Source: Sperchopsis tessellata (lineage: Eukaryota > Arthropoda > Insecta > Coleoptera > Hydrophilidae). Taken from it: DNA of 33,572 bases. Both the position numbers and the translations under genes were made by a program. Below the pieces are notes generated by a model. It had not been told where the DNA came from. It saw only the letters and a program-made list of their open reading frames with translations, and ran no database searches. Shown here piece by piece: positions 11,155 through 23,439 of this stretch. The stretch is from positions 1 to 33,572 of the forward strand of contig JAWQRN010000228.1 of the NCBI GenBank assembly GCA_033557685.1. The letters run 5' to 3'. How positions within the stretch are numbered: the first letter of the stretch is position 1; each line of letters starts with the position of its first letter.

Positions 11155-13353
11155 TAAGAAAGATTGGAAATTATATTCCTGGAGATTTTTTTGGGATCCT
11201 TTATTCAACCGATTACATGTAACCTGTATAAAAATTTAAAAATATGTATGGATATCTAGATTTTCACGGTTATGTATTTTGCGCTTATTAATTACATATA
11301 GACAATTAGGAATTATTTTGATCAACTGAAACAAAAGCAAAAGCAAGGTCAGGTGAAGAAGAATACGAAATTAGAAAATCTTGCAAAATTTTTTTTATGA
11401 ATCACTGGTTAGTGATGTTGTGTAACTTTGAGTAGTCGAGATTAATTTCGAATCAGAACATTTACTGATATCCTACACAGTTTGAGATTCAAATTAGACA
11501 AGTGGGAGCAGATACTGGAAAACATGGAAATTCTTACTCTTGGAAGAAAATATTACAATTTATATACATAATATGTATAAATTAGAAACGTAAAAATGGG
11601 CTTATCGATTTATATTGAAATATAGATATTACAGTGAGAATATATAGAAGTACAGCAACCACAAATTATACTGCAAAATGTTCTTTACATGCATCAATTC
11701 ATAACAACTGATTTAAGATCGAAAGTATCACAGGATAAATTAAATGCATTTGCATTTTTATCAATTGAATTTGAAATATTAAAATCAATACCATACGATT
11801 ATATATTTATCTATATTGTTAAAGTTATTATTAAAAACTATTGAAAATAGCTTTCACAATTTTAACAATTCATAAAAATGTTTGATTTAATTCCATTTAT
11901 TGTGAGTTTACCAAAGAAAATATTGTCTAATAAATCTTTGCAGCATGTATTTTGGGTCGAGACATTTTCTCATTTGTCCTTTGTTGTATTGTTTTTATTA
12001 CTAGTTTATCCTGAGGATAAGGCATGATGCCACAAAACCAGTAGACGAAATTTGTAATTAAATAATTTAAGACAATCGGTGTTTCTTTCTGGGATTTTAC
12101 CCTTGTATGTGTAATATGGCACACTCCTACTCCTTAAGAATGTATTCGTTAAAGATAATATTGCTATTTTAATATTATCTATATTTTTTAAGTTATTATG
12201 AAAAATACACATTTTAACCCTAATTTATTATAAATGATGTACTCGCCTCTGGTAAGGTTAGATATTTTTTCATTAAATTTTTAGAAACAGAAATGCAATG
12301 TTACGAAAACACATATTTGTAAGCAAACCTATAAAGCACCTAGTTTTAGCTTGGCATTTGACATTTCACAACTGAAGCAGTAAAGTGAACATCATTAGCT
12401 GGCTGAAATTACCAAAGAAAAACAAGTGGTGCGTGCAGGATAATAAATATCGAAAATATATTGTGACATAACCGCTCTCCTTTTCTAATTTGATTCCACT
12501 ACGTGTCTACAAAGATAGATTCTTTATTATTTTTAAAATTTACCTGCACAATGTACGTGAGACACGTTGGTTTCCTGGAAAGCGCAAAAGCCAACTATCG
12601 ACAATATAAATAATGCCGAGACACCTGCAAATTTATGTTTATAAAACATTTATAACTCACGTTTCCTATCGCAAATGCAAAATTAATCAATATTCCGTGA
12701 GCATTTTTTCGTAATTTCTGAACAGATAGCATTCCACTTAATCTTTATAAATGTAATGGAATATTAAGTTATTCCAAGATCCTTTGATCCTCACCAACGG
12801 TCGTGTAAATATGGTAAACGCAGTGCTGTAAATGTTCTTCGCAATTAAGATATCAGGTCTAGGACTTTTTTAAAATCAACAGGGGTTTACAGCTCCGCCT
12901 TTTGTAATTAACTTCATTCTATCGCCGCTTATATATCTATAATATCCGATTTTGATACAAATTGAATGTCTAGTTCTCGCATTAACAAAATGTGTCTCAG
13001 TGTTGAAAATGTTCATTCTTGATCGTCAACTTTTTGTAATAAATGAGGATGTCGATAGTGGTTTTTCTTAGTGAGATTAAAAACAAAGTAAAAAGGCAAC
13101 AAAATCAAAGAAAATTAATTTAAAAATAAGAAAGCGAATACCGTAGATAACTCATGAAATTATCAATTATTTTTCTCTGCAAGCTTTTTAAGCAAAGTAT
13201 TTTAGACTTTGGTAAGCACAAAAAAACTTGATAATTATAAAATTAAATATTTATTACAAAAATATAGTCACCACATGTGAGAATAACAAAAAGCAACGTT
13301 GGAGTATTTGTAATGGGAAGATTGTAATATATGAGACATTCAGTGACTATATT
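11155..13353. other. AT-rich sequence, nothing firmly recognised
   Basis: The first 300 bases may include further decayed hAT C-terminal sequence, but no block is clear enough to call. Overlapping minus-strand open frames at 11927-12212 have no family signature. Confidence 0.4.
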
Positions 13354-13722
13354 CTAAATGTTACATAATACTTGCGAATAATCATTATATAAATTAGGAG
13401 AATATTTCGCAAATGTTGAATAAAACTCATAGAAATAATAATTCCGTCTTATATAACCGGTGGACGCACAAGAAGTATACAAATATATTGGAAACATGTG
13501 AAACGGTGAATCTACGGGATCGGATGATTTGAATGTCACCACATTAAATACCATAAGCGTAGATATATCTATTTTACATAGTTTAGTAGAGAAATACTTT
13601 CCATAATATTCCACATATTTCCCCAACGTTTCATTACATTCCATAATCAAATTTTTGCTTAATTTACAAACATTTGACAAATGATTTTGACAGGTACACA
13701 CATTGTTCTTTGTAGCACACAT
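13354..13722 (-). CDS. Unrecognised 122-codon open frame, possibly spurious
   Basis: This is the longest ATG-started frame in the window outside the HR38 exon. The product begins MCATKNNVCTCQNHLSN, has six Cys in the first 50 residues, and is rich in Tyr/Phe in its C-terminal third (RRNYYFYEFYSTFAKY). I see no signal peptide, no convincing membrane segment and no family motif. A weak likeness of VEYYGKYFSTKLCKID to an M1-aminopeptidase helix is not supported downstream. At this base composition roughly one frame of this length could arise by chance across the window, so it may not be a gene. Confidence 0.15.
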   Translation of the reverse strand: MCATKNNVCTCQNHLSNVCKLSKNLIMECNETLGKYVEYYGKYFSTKLCKIDISTLMVFNVVTFKSSDPVDSPFHMFPIYLYTSCASTGYIRRNYYFYEFYSTFAKYSPNLYNDYSQVLCNI

Positions 13723-13924
13723 TAGCGAGAATCTTTAATATGTGTATGGCTCAAGTATGTTTTTATTTTGTAATTTATAAAAACAAGACTTACACCATTC
13801 TTGGAAGTAAATGGTATAATTTCACAGAATTAATACGGATTTCTGAATAAAATAGCTACCTACGATGAAATTGCTTTTCAATGCATGTAAATTACGACTT
13901 TGGCCGATCTAGCCTTTCTGCGGC

Positions 13925-14395
13925 TTTTTCTTGGATCTCGTAAAGGCCTTCGACATAATTAACCACATTATATTTCTACAGAAAATGGAAATTTGCGGAA
14001 TATGGGGTCGCAGCTAATAAGAAGTTTGATATATATCACAAATGGAGTACCACCGAAGTAGTATTGGTTTATCTACTTATTTAGTATATTTGAATGATAT
14101 GCTATCATTTAAACTTAGAGGGAGGTTTATTTAGTACGCAAATGTCTCTGTTCGTTTTGTGGAGGGTACCATGAAAACAAGTTAAGGATTATTACGAAAA
14201 TGACTTATTCATTATAAATGATTGACTTGGTACTAATGTACTCAGATTGAATCAGGATAGGTCAAATTTCGTACATTTTCTAAAACTAGTTACTATTCAG
14301 TGTGACATATTAACATGTAATTGATCCGCAAATGTATCAGCAGTGGATAAAACTGAATACTTGTGTCTATCAAATATTGAGGCTATGCAAATTAT
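13925..14395 (+). mobile_element. Jockey/CR1-like reverse transcriptase remnant, active site lost
   Basis: FFLDLVKAFDIINH at 13925-13966 is RT motif A with its catalytic Asp and the 'KAFD..NH' signature, followed by QKMEICGIWG (usual 'kL...Gi.G'). ITNGVPP at 14035-14055 is motif B. YLNDML near 14088 fits the 'YINDi' block. The expected YADD of motif C reads YANVSVRFVEGT from 14134, so both catalytic Asp are gone. VDKTEYLCLS near 14345 fits the 'KYLG' block that follows. Several frameshifts and stops confirm an old copy. The clade is inferred from the block style. Confidence 0.7.
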
Positions 14396-15529
14396 AAGGT
14401 TATTGCACTATATACAATATGTAATTATATATTTATAAAAATAAATAAATAAAAATTAAATAACGCCGCTAATAAAACCTCCAATATAAAATAAAACACT
14501 ATTTCAGTACCAAGATACATTAGAAGAAAACTAGATAAAGTATAAATGTACATTTTTTTAAAGTAGGCAGGTTCTTTGAAACGTAAATGAGGATGAATAA
14601 CAACTTTCAAAATGACATTTTCATTTTCTACTATTCAAAATTAGGAAATCGATAATATATTAACAGTTCTCAAAGGTTATTTACTTGATGTTACGTGAAT
14701 GGTTTTATAATATGCATATCTATAGTTTATATTTTGGGGACTTTCAACACATTTCACCCACGCAAAAATTAGTCATTCGCATCAATTACAACAAATCAAT
14801 AAACTTATTGGACAGTCGAATGATATACTCCAGTGGCAAAGTTAAAACAAATTAGTCTCTAAATGCATACATATAATATAAAAGACACTTAAAATATAAA
14901 TCAACTCCTACAATGTATACGCGAACTGTAATGAATGGATTATTAGATCGAACGATTTAAAATAACCTACACGCATTTTACACCTACAAATATTAGAATA
15001 ATTAGAGAAAATTTTCAAGTAAATAAGCATGCACTCATAGTGGATACTTTCAAGGTATCTATGTGTACATAAAACAAAAAAAGAAGCTTGAGCAACGTGA
15101 TACTAAATAACGTATTATTAAAATATAAGTATATTACTAACGTCAACGTCAAGAGAGCCAGAATATTTATAGATGGTATTATTCTGGAATCATTTTCCTA
15201 AACGAATTATAAAGTAGTTATCATATGAGATGAGTGAAATATTTAACAGTTTTTCTATTAAGGATTGTCAGAAACGCTATCTTAAAATTTAATTTGCATC
15301 TTTCAATATTTGCAAACATATTTATTTTTAATTTTCATTAACCAAAAATAAAAAAATTACAGATTACTTGATTACTTTGATATTGTTAATATTAATGGAA
15401 ATAATAACAAAATTACAATACTATATATGTTTTAAACTGGTACAAGTGAAAGCAACTCCCTGTCTGCAATACAGATCAAAATATGTGTTTACCATTTGCC
15501 CGTTATAACTTAAACAGTGTGAACAAGAA
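14396..15529. other. AT-rich sequence, nothing recognised
   Basis: I see no coding or repeat signature. A 61-codon minus-strand frame at 14425-14610 is hydrophobic and AT-driven. Confidence 0.5.
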
Positions 15530-15600
15530 TAGTGTGCCCCAAACTGTAGGACGAGCACCTTCGGAGGGGCGTAATATTTTTAAAAGAGGTTGTAGATGAA
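15530..15600 (+). repeat. hAT-like terminal sequence (left end)
   Basis: TAGTGTGCCCCAAACTGTAG is followed by a GGAGGGGCGTAAT stretch and an AAAAGAGG..GATGAAAAT stretch. This closely follows the usual layout of hAT left ends, which start CAGTGGTTCCCAAACTG and then have a G-rich block before an A-rich one. The element would extend to the right, but a matching right end was not found. Confidence 0.45.
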
Positions 15601-16573
15601 AATTAAATATGAAAGTGTGTGATATAATTTTTAAAATTTTATTATTTTATCGTATAACTATACAGAAAGTACACTATTATATAAAAATTACTGTTACATT
15701 GAAGAAATATGAACAAATTTTTACAAATGATTAGTGAATTTACCCAAATTTGACTCTTAATCAGATATTGCTACCAACAGTTCACGTTAAATGTTGAGGT
15801 GATTTAGGTATTGTGATCTTATAGTAACAACTACTTAATATCCACAAAGATAATATGTGGAAATATACATAAAACATCTTGCAACATTCACAATAACACA
15901 ATAATATCGAACGGTTATTTCCCCACGTCGGCGCACATTGCAAGGAAAAGTCTTCCCTTGAAATGATAACACCCCAGACGTCTTGATAGTCTCTAGTAGC
16001 TTCCAACTGTAATATTAAAACAAGAAAATATCCATTCTTCAAAAATATAATATCACTTTTTAGTTATGATCGGTTTTATTTTGTAATTTTTAATCTGTTC
16101 ATATATATATAGGTAAAATGTTTGTATAAACAAAGCAATCAATTCTTAGAAAATGAAAAACTCCAAACCAGAAAAGCCCCTTGAAGTTTTCACTTCACAG
16201 GTATAGATGATTGGTCGCCCGTCGTAAAGTTCACCGAAACAAATTCGAGTGCGACTACGACAAAATTCTATGAAATAGAGGGATGTAAAGTATATGAAAT
16301 GGGAGGTGACGCACAAAATATCTCAATTCAAATGGGAGTAGCGAGGACAATAACATTGAGCTATAGGATATTCCTTCAAAGAATGATGATACTACATCTA
16401 CGACTCACACTCTGTAGGTATTAGTATCACGTATAAAATTTATAAATAAATAAATAACATATGAAGAAGAATTTAGTTTGTAGTACATACAAGAAAAGGT
16501 AGTTCTATGTTATCTACCTATCCATGAAATAACTGTGACCTTTAGAAACTCATATGCCAAATTATACCTAAAG

Positions 16574-16640
16574 CAGTGTTGTAATTCTCGGGGGTGTGAC
16601 TGCAGTTGGGCGCGAAGTGCAAGCGTTTTAATGGGCCACT
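16574..16640 (+). repeat. Possible hAT terminal inverted repeat
   Basis: CAGTGTTGTAATTCTCGGGG starts a locally GC-rich block. hAT ends commonly begin CAGTG or CAGTGTT. It faces right, toward the minus-strand hAT transposase at 17.6-18.6 kb, so it could be the 3' end of that element. I did not find the partner CAACACTG between 18.5 and 19 kb, so the pairing is unproven. Confidence 0.35.
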
Positions 16641-17599
16641 GATTTGCAACTTTACCACAAAAATTCAATTGTCCATCTTACGATAATATCATTCCACTTG
16701 CGTAAATTGTGAGGTTCAAAAAGTTTTGAGGCAATTTTTTGTATTTAAAATAAGTTATAATAAGCTTGAACTTCGCAGCGTATTAAAATTGCTTATAATG
16801 TAGGACAATGAACTCAAAAGCAGTCATGAAGGATAGCTGCTGTGTATAGGGAAGTTGCACCATTATATTTTAAAATGCTCCCTTAGCTATTTCAAAACCA
16901 TTGGTGGGTCCCCATATTACATCCTCCTTGAAGAAGACAATGTTTTGTACACACTGGTCGATTTAAAACGTGCATTCAAACAAAAATTATCTTTATTGTC
17001 ATAAAAAGTATTGGAAAACAAAACATGAAAATTTTAGTTCTTGTGCAATTTGAGATTGTATATTTTCTAAAATTTTTTGGAATTTTTACGGCTATTTGCA
17101 TGCAATATTTGATATGTTTCTAGGAAAGGCGATTCTTATGTTTCGTTTTCATTATGTTTAACTGCGAACATATTATTTCGCAGAGGTAAGATGGTCCCCA
17201 AAAGGATTTTGCTTATAGTGAGTTTTGGGCACATCAACGGATCCACACTTGCCACATGCTACCATCAACATTCTCAATTGCCTTCAGTTAAATGTCATTT
17301 TGAATATTTATTATTTCCATTTCTGCTTCATTCTTGTCCATGTAAAATTTTCCATTTATGAAGCTAAATTACTCACTTCATACGGTAAAAACGGATTTCT
17401 TAAATACAGTAAAGGTCGATTCCTACTAAATCCTGAAAAAGTCAGGTCATCGACGTGTCTTTTTGACTGGTAAGAGTAATTTATTACACTAATTATTTTT
17501 CATATAGATGGAAAACCACCATGCTTGAGATATCTTTGTTTTTGCCTTGATGTGTTAAATTTAATTCGTTTACGGGTGTAGTAATACAATATAGTATCA

Positions 17600-18575
17600 T
17601 CAAGTTCATTATATGTTTCGTTTCTGGATAGCAGAAAAGTTTTTATTTCAGATATTAGAAAACGATTTAATACTTTTCTTCAAATTAGCTACCTAATTCC
17701 ACAATAAAATATAACATCTTCATGGAGTGTGGTCGCTAATTTATCAAGCAAACTTTTAAATAATCGATGTTGCAATGGTCTTCCACGAACCGAGTTAACA
17801 ATTTTTACAACGATATTCATTATTTGGGAATATGTCAACACTTTACCCCACAAACTTTGTTGTCATAATCACCCAACGATATTAAACTAACATTTGTTTC
17901 CCACCATGTGTTAATTGCAACAAATTTTCTTATTGTCATATGTTATTCGCTAATAAACTTTTTAAATGCTTCATAAATATCAACAGCCCTGGTATTTCGG
18001 TGTAAACTGAAATTAGAAAGAAACTTTTTCAGAAAAATCATCTAAAACCACACTAGAAGTCTATAACATCAGATCTTTCGTCAAACTGAAGTAAAAAATA
18101 AGTACACTTTTCAATGTCAATTTTAAACTGAACTGCAGTATTCTCAAATATGTCTATGAAACGCCTCACTATGGCATTTCAAGATAGTGGAATATTTTTA
18201 ATGGCAGATATTTTTTCTGTGTTATTTATAAATTCCGCAAATATACATTTAGCAACATCCTACATAACTCCTTTGACGATAGCTCTATTCGGAAAAGATT
18301 TTTTATGACGAGCTAATATATAACTTGCTCTAAGAAAGGCTTATGTGTGATTTCATGTTATTTTTGCTTGATAAGAAAACAAATTTTGGCGTGTAGTGAA
18401 CGAAGACTTCAGACTAAAGTGTTTCTGACCGAAATACTGTTTTCGGTGGATATTCATTAATAAAGTTCTTGTGTTCACTTTTATGATGTCGTTCCATATT
18501 TGATTTTTTCGGTTGAGATACAGATGCATCACATAACAAACACATTGCTTTTCATCAGAAATAAAAATAATTCAT
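17600..18575 (-). mobile_element. hAT transposase remnant with BED zinc finger (ZBED5/SCAND3-like)
   Basis: On the minus strand the N-terminal block, read from about 18555, gives CDASVSQPKKSNMERHHKS followed by EH and NFINEYPPK. That is a BED-type zinc finger with its Cys and His ligands. After many stops, MNIVVKIVNSVRGRPLQHRL followed by FKSLLDKLATTL near 17720-17830 matches the conserved 'iINfIRar.LqhR.F..LL' block ahead of the catalytic Glu region. VNELNLTHQGKNKDIS near 17530-17580 matches the following 'LN..LQGK...I' block. The order fits the family over about 1 kb, and frame breaks are frequent. Sequence down to about 16.6 kb may be the decayed C-terminal part. Confidence 0.75.
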
Positions 18576-18739
18576 CTTCCCATTATTTTTGAAAATGGTA
18601 TTTCTTTTGTATGTCACTAAAATACTACACAGTATTATTAAAACGTCTAACATTCGTCACATTCGAAACAATCATGACTGAACACGAAATAAAGCACGTT
18701 TTTATCTGACAAGCACGCTAACAAAAATGGTGAAAATGT

Positions 18740-20178
18740 TAGGTTAGGACGCGTCTGTCACTAGAGGTGTTGCCCCACATTAGAATTTTATTTGACCAGT
18801 TTGACGCTATATTTGTTTGCAAATCTTTATTATTAATTTTTCGTTTTTCTCGTGTTACACACTTCGAATTAAAGGGCGATTGAGTTTCTTTCAGTGAACT
18901 CACTTCTACGGTACAGAAAATAATATAATAGAGAGATTTTAACATTATTAAATAATAATTTAAAATATGTTCCTCAATTTCGTATATTTTCAAAAAGTTG
19001 TTCACGGACGCCATCGAATATCATTGCACCCGAGAACTACCGGTTGGACATCATTAGTCTAATATCTTTCAATGGTGGTAGATTACGAGGAAATCTGATG
19101 ACCTATTAAGACCCAAAGAACTCTATTATTACCTATGAATTCAGTATATTGGATATGAATGTTTTCTACAGTGAAATTAGGTTATTTTGACATTGTTGTC
19201 AAGTTGTCGGAGATTTGGTTCATCTCTGGGACACTCCTATATATTAATCTATACAGTGGGTTATAATTGCTATCCACTATAATTTTCATAGAACTGACGT
19301 TAACAATTTTATGGGATGCTGAAGGAGTTTAACCTAGAGGGTCTACTAATATAATTATAATATACGCGTTTGATAATTGAACTGTTTTGCTTTTTGTATA
19401 GTCATATGAAGACAGTACTTTGTGTCTTAGAAAACTGTGTGATATTTACTAAATAACATAGAAAATTATGGTAAAAAAATATATTTGTAAATCTACAAGC
19501 AGTACCTATAATATCTGACATAATTCTAACGTTGCAATTCATTATTTATATCAACCACCATAAAAATCATTGTCCATATCTTATAATTCATCATTTTCTT
19601 ACGATAGGTATATATATTTAAAATGAACAACCTTAAAAAGCATTGCAACATTATTTTAAATTCATTTTCAGTCTCACCCTTTCACTTGCATTACTTAGCG
19701 TATGCCTCTAGGACCTGCAGTCTAGGTCATCGAGGTTAGATAGATATGTGCATTATAACAACAGTAATGATCATTCTTATGGTATAGATAATTTTCCAGT
19801 AACAAGACACTAGACCAAGACCAAATGCAAAACTGCTTAATGTATATGACTTCAATTAACCGCACCTGCTTATCTCTGACATTTTTCTTCTTTACATCCG
19901 CTACGCAATAAAAGTCTTAATCGTAATCTGATCGACTCCATGTTGCGTGTGTAGCCAGGACTCAACAATGCGTAAAATGGGTAACTATTAACAGACTATT
20001 AATGAGTTCCTGTTTTCTAATTAAAAAGCGAAATTATACACATCATAAAACGAGCTGTTATAAGATAATATTTATGATTGTGGCTTCATTTTTAAATATC
20101 ATGTGTGTTTTAATTTGATTTACACATCCTAACCTGAGGACTCAGTCTGTAAGAAATTCCCTAAATACTTCTTTTTAG
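18740..20178. other. AT-rich sequence, nothing recognised
   Basis: A 91-codon minus-strand open frame at 18739-19014 begins MASVNNFLKIYEIEEH and has no family signature. It adjoins the hAT remnant and may be flanking or element sequence. No repeats or RNA genes were seen. Confidence 0.45.
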
Positions 20179-20430
20179 ATGTATTTATATTTTATTTTTG
20201 TTTTATTGACTTTCGCTTCCGATTTTATAATATTTAATTTCAGACGTACATGCAACAACGAGTTGCATACTGTTCTGAAGAAATATTGTTTACACTTACA
20301 GTGGCGTGACTTAAAGGAGAGTAAGAAACAGAGAGAGTATCTGGACCTTATGTGGTTTCTAAAATTAACGAAAATACATACATGGTTCAGACATAAAGAA
20401 GTACACAACTATATACAGATCAAGAAATAA
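20179..20430 (+). CDS. Unrecognised 83-codon frame with signal-peptide-like start
   Basis: The frame starts at an ATG and its first 16 residues are hydrophobic (MYLYFIFVLLTFASDF), like a signal peptide. It continues RRTCNNELHTVLKKYC, in which the two Cys are 11 residues apart with Leu at the fourth and eighth positions after the first Cys. That is the spacing of an insulin B chain. The hallmark Gly after the first Cys is missing and no A-chain motif was found downstream. A good 3' splice-site-like sequence (TTTAATTTCAG) sits inside the frame, so the upstream hydrophobic part could equally be intron. This may well be chance. Confidence 0.15.
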   Translation: MYLYFIFVLLTFASDFIIFNFRRTCNNELHTVLKKYCLHLQWRDLKESKKQREYLDLMWFLKLTKIHTWFRHKEVHNYIQIKK

Positions 20431-20499
20431 AAATAAAAGAATAATTGAATTTGTTATTTACGATAAAAGGATATGAAGAATTATTAGAGACACTAAGTG

Positions 20500-20571
20500 T
20501 ATATAAAGGCGCCGAGTGTGATAGAAATCACTTGTTAGTTATATCGCTATTGCACTTGGTTATAAAATAAA
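20500..20571 (+). promoter_or_regulatory. TATA box, initiator and AATAAA cluster (LTR-like)
   Basis: TATATAAAGGCGCC at 20500-20513 is a strong TATA box with a GC-rich 3' flank. A TCACTT initiator-like motif lies about 28 bases downstream (20529-20534). AATAAA occurs at 20566-20571. TATA, start and polyadenylation signal within about 70 bases is the compact layout of an LTR retrotransposon U3-R junction. No primer-binding site, polypurine tract or second LTR was recognised, so the element type is an inference. Confidence 0.35.
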
Positions 20572-20699
20572 CTATAACTAGAACCCAAAATCATCATTGT
20601 GAACCGATATGCTGTCTGTTTATCTATCATCTTTCTGAATAAGATATGATACCTATGACGCTCTTAGATGTCTCAAATTAGATCATACTGGAGGATGAA

Positions 20700-22035
20700 G
20701 AAATGATGAAGAAACTTTTTAAGGGTACTAGAGAGTAGTAAGGCTGTTCAACGAAATATACAGCTCCGAAGAAATCCCAGATGAATAGCGAAAGTCAACA
20801 TTTGTCACTCTCCCTGAAAAGCAATATCCTAAAAAGTGTAACAACTACCGTTTGATTAGTTTTATGAGGCATATACTAAAACCTTTTTCAGTATAATTCA
20901 TGCTCGAATAAGGTCAAATTGTGAGATGGACCTAGATGACACACAATTCAAATTCAGAAATACGTTTGGAACGTGGGAAGCACTCTTAGGGTTAAGTTTT
21001 CATCTATAAAAGTATCGAAATCAACGTAAAGATGTATTCGTATGCTTCGACTACGAGAAGGCATCGAGCTACTGCGCGAGGTTGGGGTAGATGACAAGGA
21101 TGTCAGATCAATTAAAAGTATATACTGACAGCAGCAATTTAATCACTATAAATCCAGAGAGAAGTCGGGCAGAAATGCATTCTTACCTCTCTATTGTATT
21201 TAGCTTTATGCCGACAGAATATTTAATAAATTCTGGATGGGGTAGAGGCGGGAATTAAGATCAATGGTAGGTGCATCAATACGGTGAAACTCAAAGAAAA
21301 CACCACTACCTTGGCTGACAGCATAAAAGACCTACAGTTGCTTTTAGACCAAGTATACGAAGCCAAATACCAATATGGCTTAGATATCAATACAACCAAA
21401 ACAAAATTTTTGGTATTCAGTCGTCAGAACTATAATCCTGCATCTTTAATTCTTGCTGAAAACAGATTCAATGAGTGGGCGTGTTTAGGTATCTGAATTA
21501 CATTATTACAGATGATCTGGACTCTGATCGAGAGGTTAAATGTCGAATCGAAACAGCCAGCGCTACATTCAATGATATGAGGTAATTTTTTGCGATGATA
21601 ATTTTAACCTTAAGCTATGACAAAGATAAGTCAAATGCCGTCAAACGCGACCCTTAGCTTAAATACGATGAACCGTCTGAAGGCTTTCGAGATGTCGTTA
21701 AATAGAATAATGCTCCGAATCTCATGAGTAGAGAGAATAACACAAGTATCAGTCTTAGAAACATCAGGTATAAATCATGAATTGCTGATCGATATAAAAT
21801 GTAGGAAGATAATATACCTTGCACACATCCTGAGGGGAGAGAAATATCTACTACGATAATTGCTAATGGAAGGCAAGATAGTGGATTGGAGCGGAATTTG
21901 CAGAAATCAAATATCTTGGTTGAAAAATATCCGTGAGTGGACAACTTTTTAGATTAGCAGAAGACAGTTATGTCTACTCCAAAGTGATTGGCATCGTCAG
22001 GAATGTGTTATTAAGGATAGTGTGGTAGTTCGCAA
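20700..22035 (+). mobile_element. Long decayed endonuclease/reverse-transcriptase (RTE-like) element
   Basis: RT blocks can be followed for over 1.3 kb. RKSTFVTLPEKQYPKKCNNY followed by RLISF lies near 20789-20855. DVFVCFDYEKAS at 21031 is motif A with one residue missing. LADSIKDLQLLLDQVYEAKY and GLDINTTKTKFLVFS at 21310-21420 are the region after motif C. MLRIS, a stop, then VERITQVSVLE and YLAHILRGEKYLL run from about 21710 to 21850. QISWLKNIREWTTF near 21908 is the typical 'SWLKNLREW' tail. The YADD motif is replaced by KENT. Stops stand where Trp is expected (20786-20788 and 21725-21727). The endonuclease domain was not found. Confidence 0.8.
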
Positions 22036-23399
22036 GGAAGAGGGTGTATTGAATTAGTTTGCAAAATTTTTAAAAAAAGAATGAGGAAATAGCTACTTAA
22101 TAAATAGGCGCAATGAAGGGTGGTAAAGGTACAGATAAATATAAAATATCAATAATAATTATCTCCAAATTCATCGGTAGACAGTTGGTCCCTATTTTAA
22201 ATTATCAAATAATGTAACTCATTATGTTCGCAATCAAAATGGTACATTCCATTCATTCAAAAATGCATGTATCAAATATATCCAATCCTTGGAAACTGAA
22301 CGTGAAAAAATAATCACGATGATCTGAAATAGGATAGTAAATAGCCTATGGCTTTATCAGCACTATATTTGGTTCTATGATGAAATAACGTTCACAACTA
22401 GCCTTAACTCGTAGCTCAGCAGGCTCTATTTTATTTTAGAATAGTATATTTCTTCCTGCTGATTTATTTTGTTTAAATTCTAATACATCTGCCACGCATT
22501 TTATTACATTTTTTTTTTCTACGGTCTTCTGTATTAAATTGCTTGTAAAAGGTAACCGTTATTAACAACTTGTTAGACACGTCATATTATTGAGCAATAA
22601 ATTAAACAAATTGTAAGATATTTTAAATAAAAAGAATAATTGTAAAAATATATTTCTTTAGAAATTTGTGTAACTATATTAGATAATGACTGATGACATC
22701 ATCGGGATGATACGGAATATATTTTCATCTAATAAATAAATTAGTTAATACGACATCTTCAAAATTTTAATTGCAGTTCTTATTAAAAAAAGAATTTTGC
22801 AGTAAATTCTATGAAATTATAAAAGAAAATGGGTATACATTTGGTATAAGAATAGCTATTTCTTTAAAGAGAATTATTTTAAAGATGAACTACTCAAAAT
22901 TGATTGCTTCAATAGGAATGAAATACAAAAAATTTTTCCACGAAATAAAAAGTATAACTAAAGTAATAGAACAAAGGTGTGACACTGTAATTATAGAATT
23001 TTGGTTTTGAACTATTAATTAATTTATCTCACAGATCTTTTGTAATTTAAAGGTACAAATTTATAAAACTTCCTCGACATACAGATTTTAAACATTTTAT
23101 GAACTAAATTAACAGCGTTTTACAACTCAACATTATAAGCAATTTAGTACTATGTTCCTTTGTTACAACTTACGTTGGTAACGATAGTTCAAAGGATACT
23201 TTCATTATTGCAGCCCTTACACAAACCTGGTATTTTTTTTTTAATTTTAACATCCACTATACATTGTGTTAATTTGGTAGATCGGTGTTATCAAAAATGT
23301 ATAATCTGTATAATTGTAAAGGCTTCAATAAAAATTACTTTATAATGTTCGCAGTATAACCGCTTTATGCCAGCTAGCAATCGCCATAACAATAATTCT
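22036..23399. other. AT-rich sequence with one unassigned open frame
   Basis: A Lys/Ile-rich frame runs from about 22774 to 23010. It begins directly after a 3' splice-site-like TTTTAATTGCAG and contains MNYSKLIASIGMKYKKFFHE. I do not recognise it and it may be chance in AT-rich DNA. Nothing else stands out. Confidence 0.4.
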
Positions 23400-23439
23400 T
23401 CGGTAGTTAACTCGTTCAACCTCTGAGTTGATGCCTATA

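Noticed and set aside
15782..16042. 86-codon minus-strand frame with DVWGVIISREDFSLQC, faintly like a Tc1 transposase block
   Set aside because: Only one vague block, with no catalytic Asp motif before or after it.
16185..16424. 79-codon stop-free stretch after a CAG acceptor-like site, with somewhat higher GC
   Set aside because: About ten stop-free stretches of this length are expected by chance in the six frames; no family signature and no good donor.
1904..16543. Two NR4A-type NBRE octamers (reverse orientation) at 1904-1911 and 16536-16543, suggesting HR38 autoregulation
   Set aside because: At this base composition about 1.3 such octamers are expected by chance on both strands, and the first lies inside a transposase relic.
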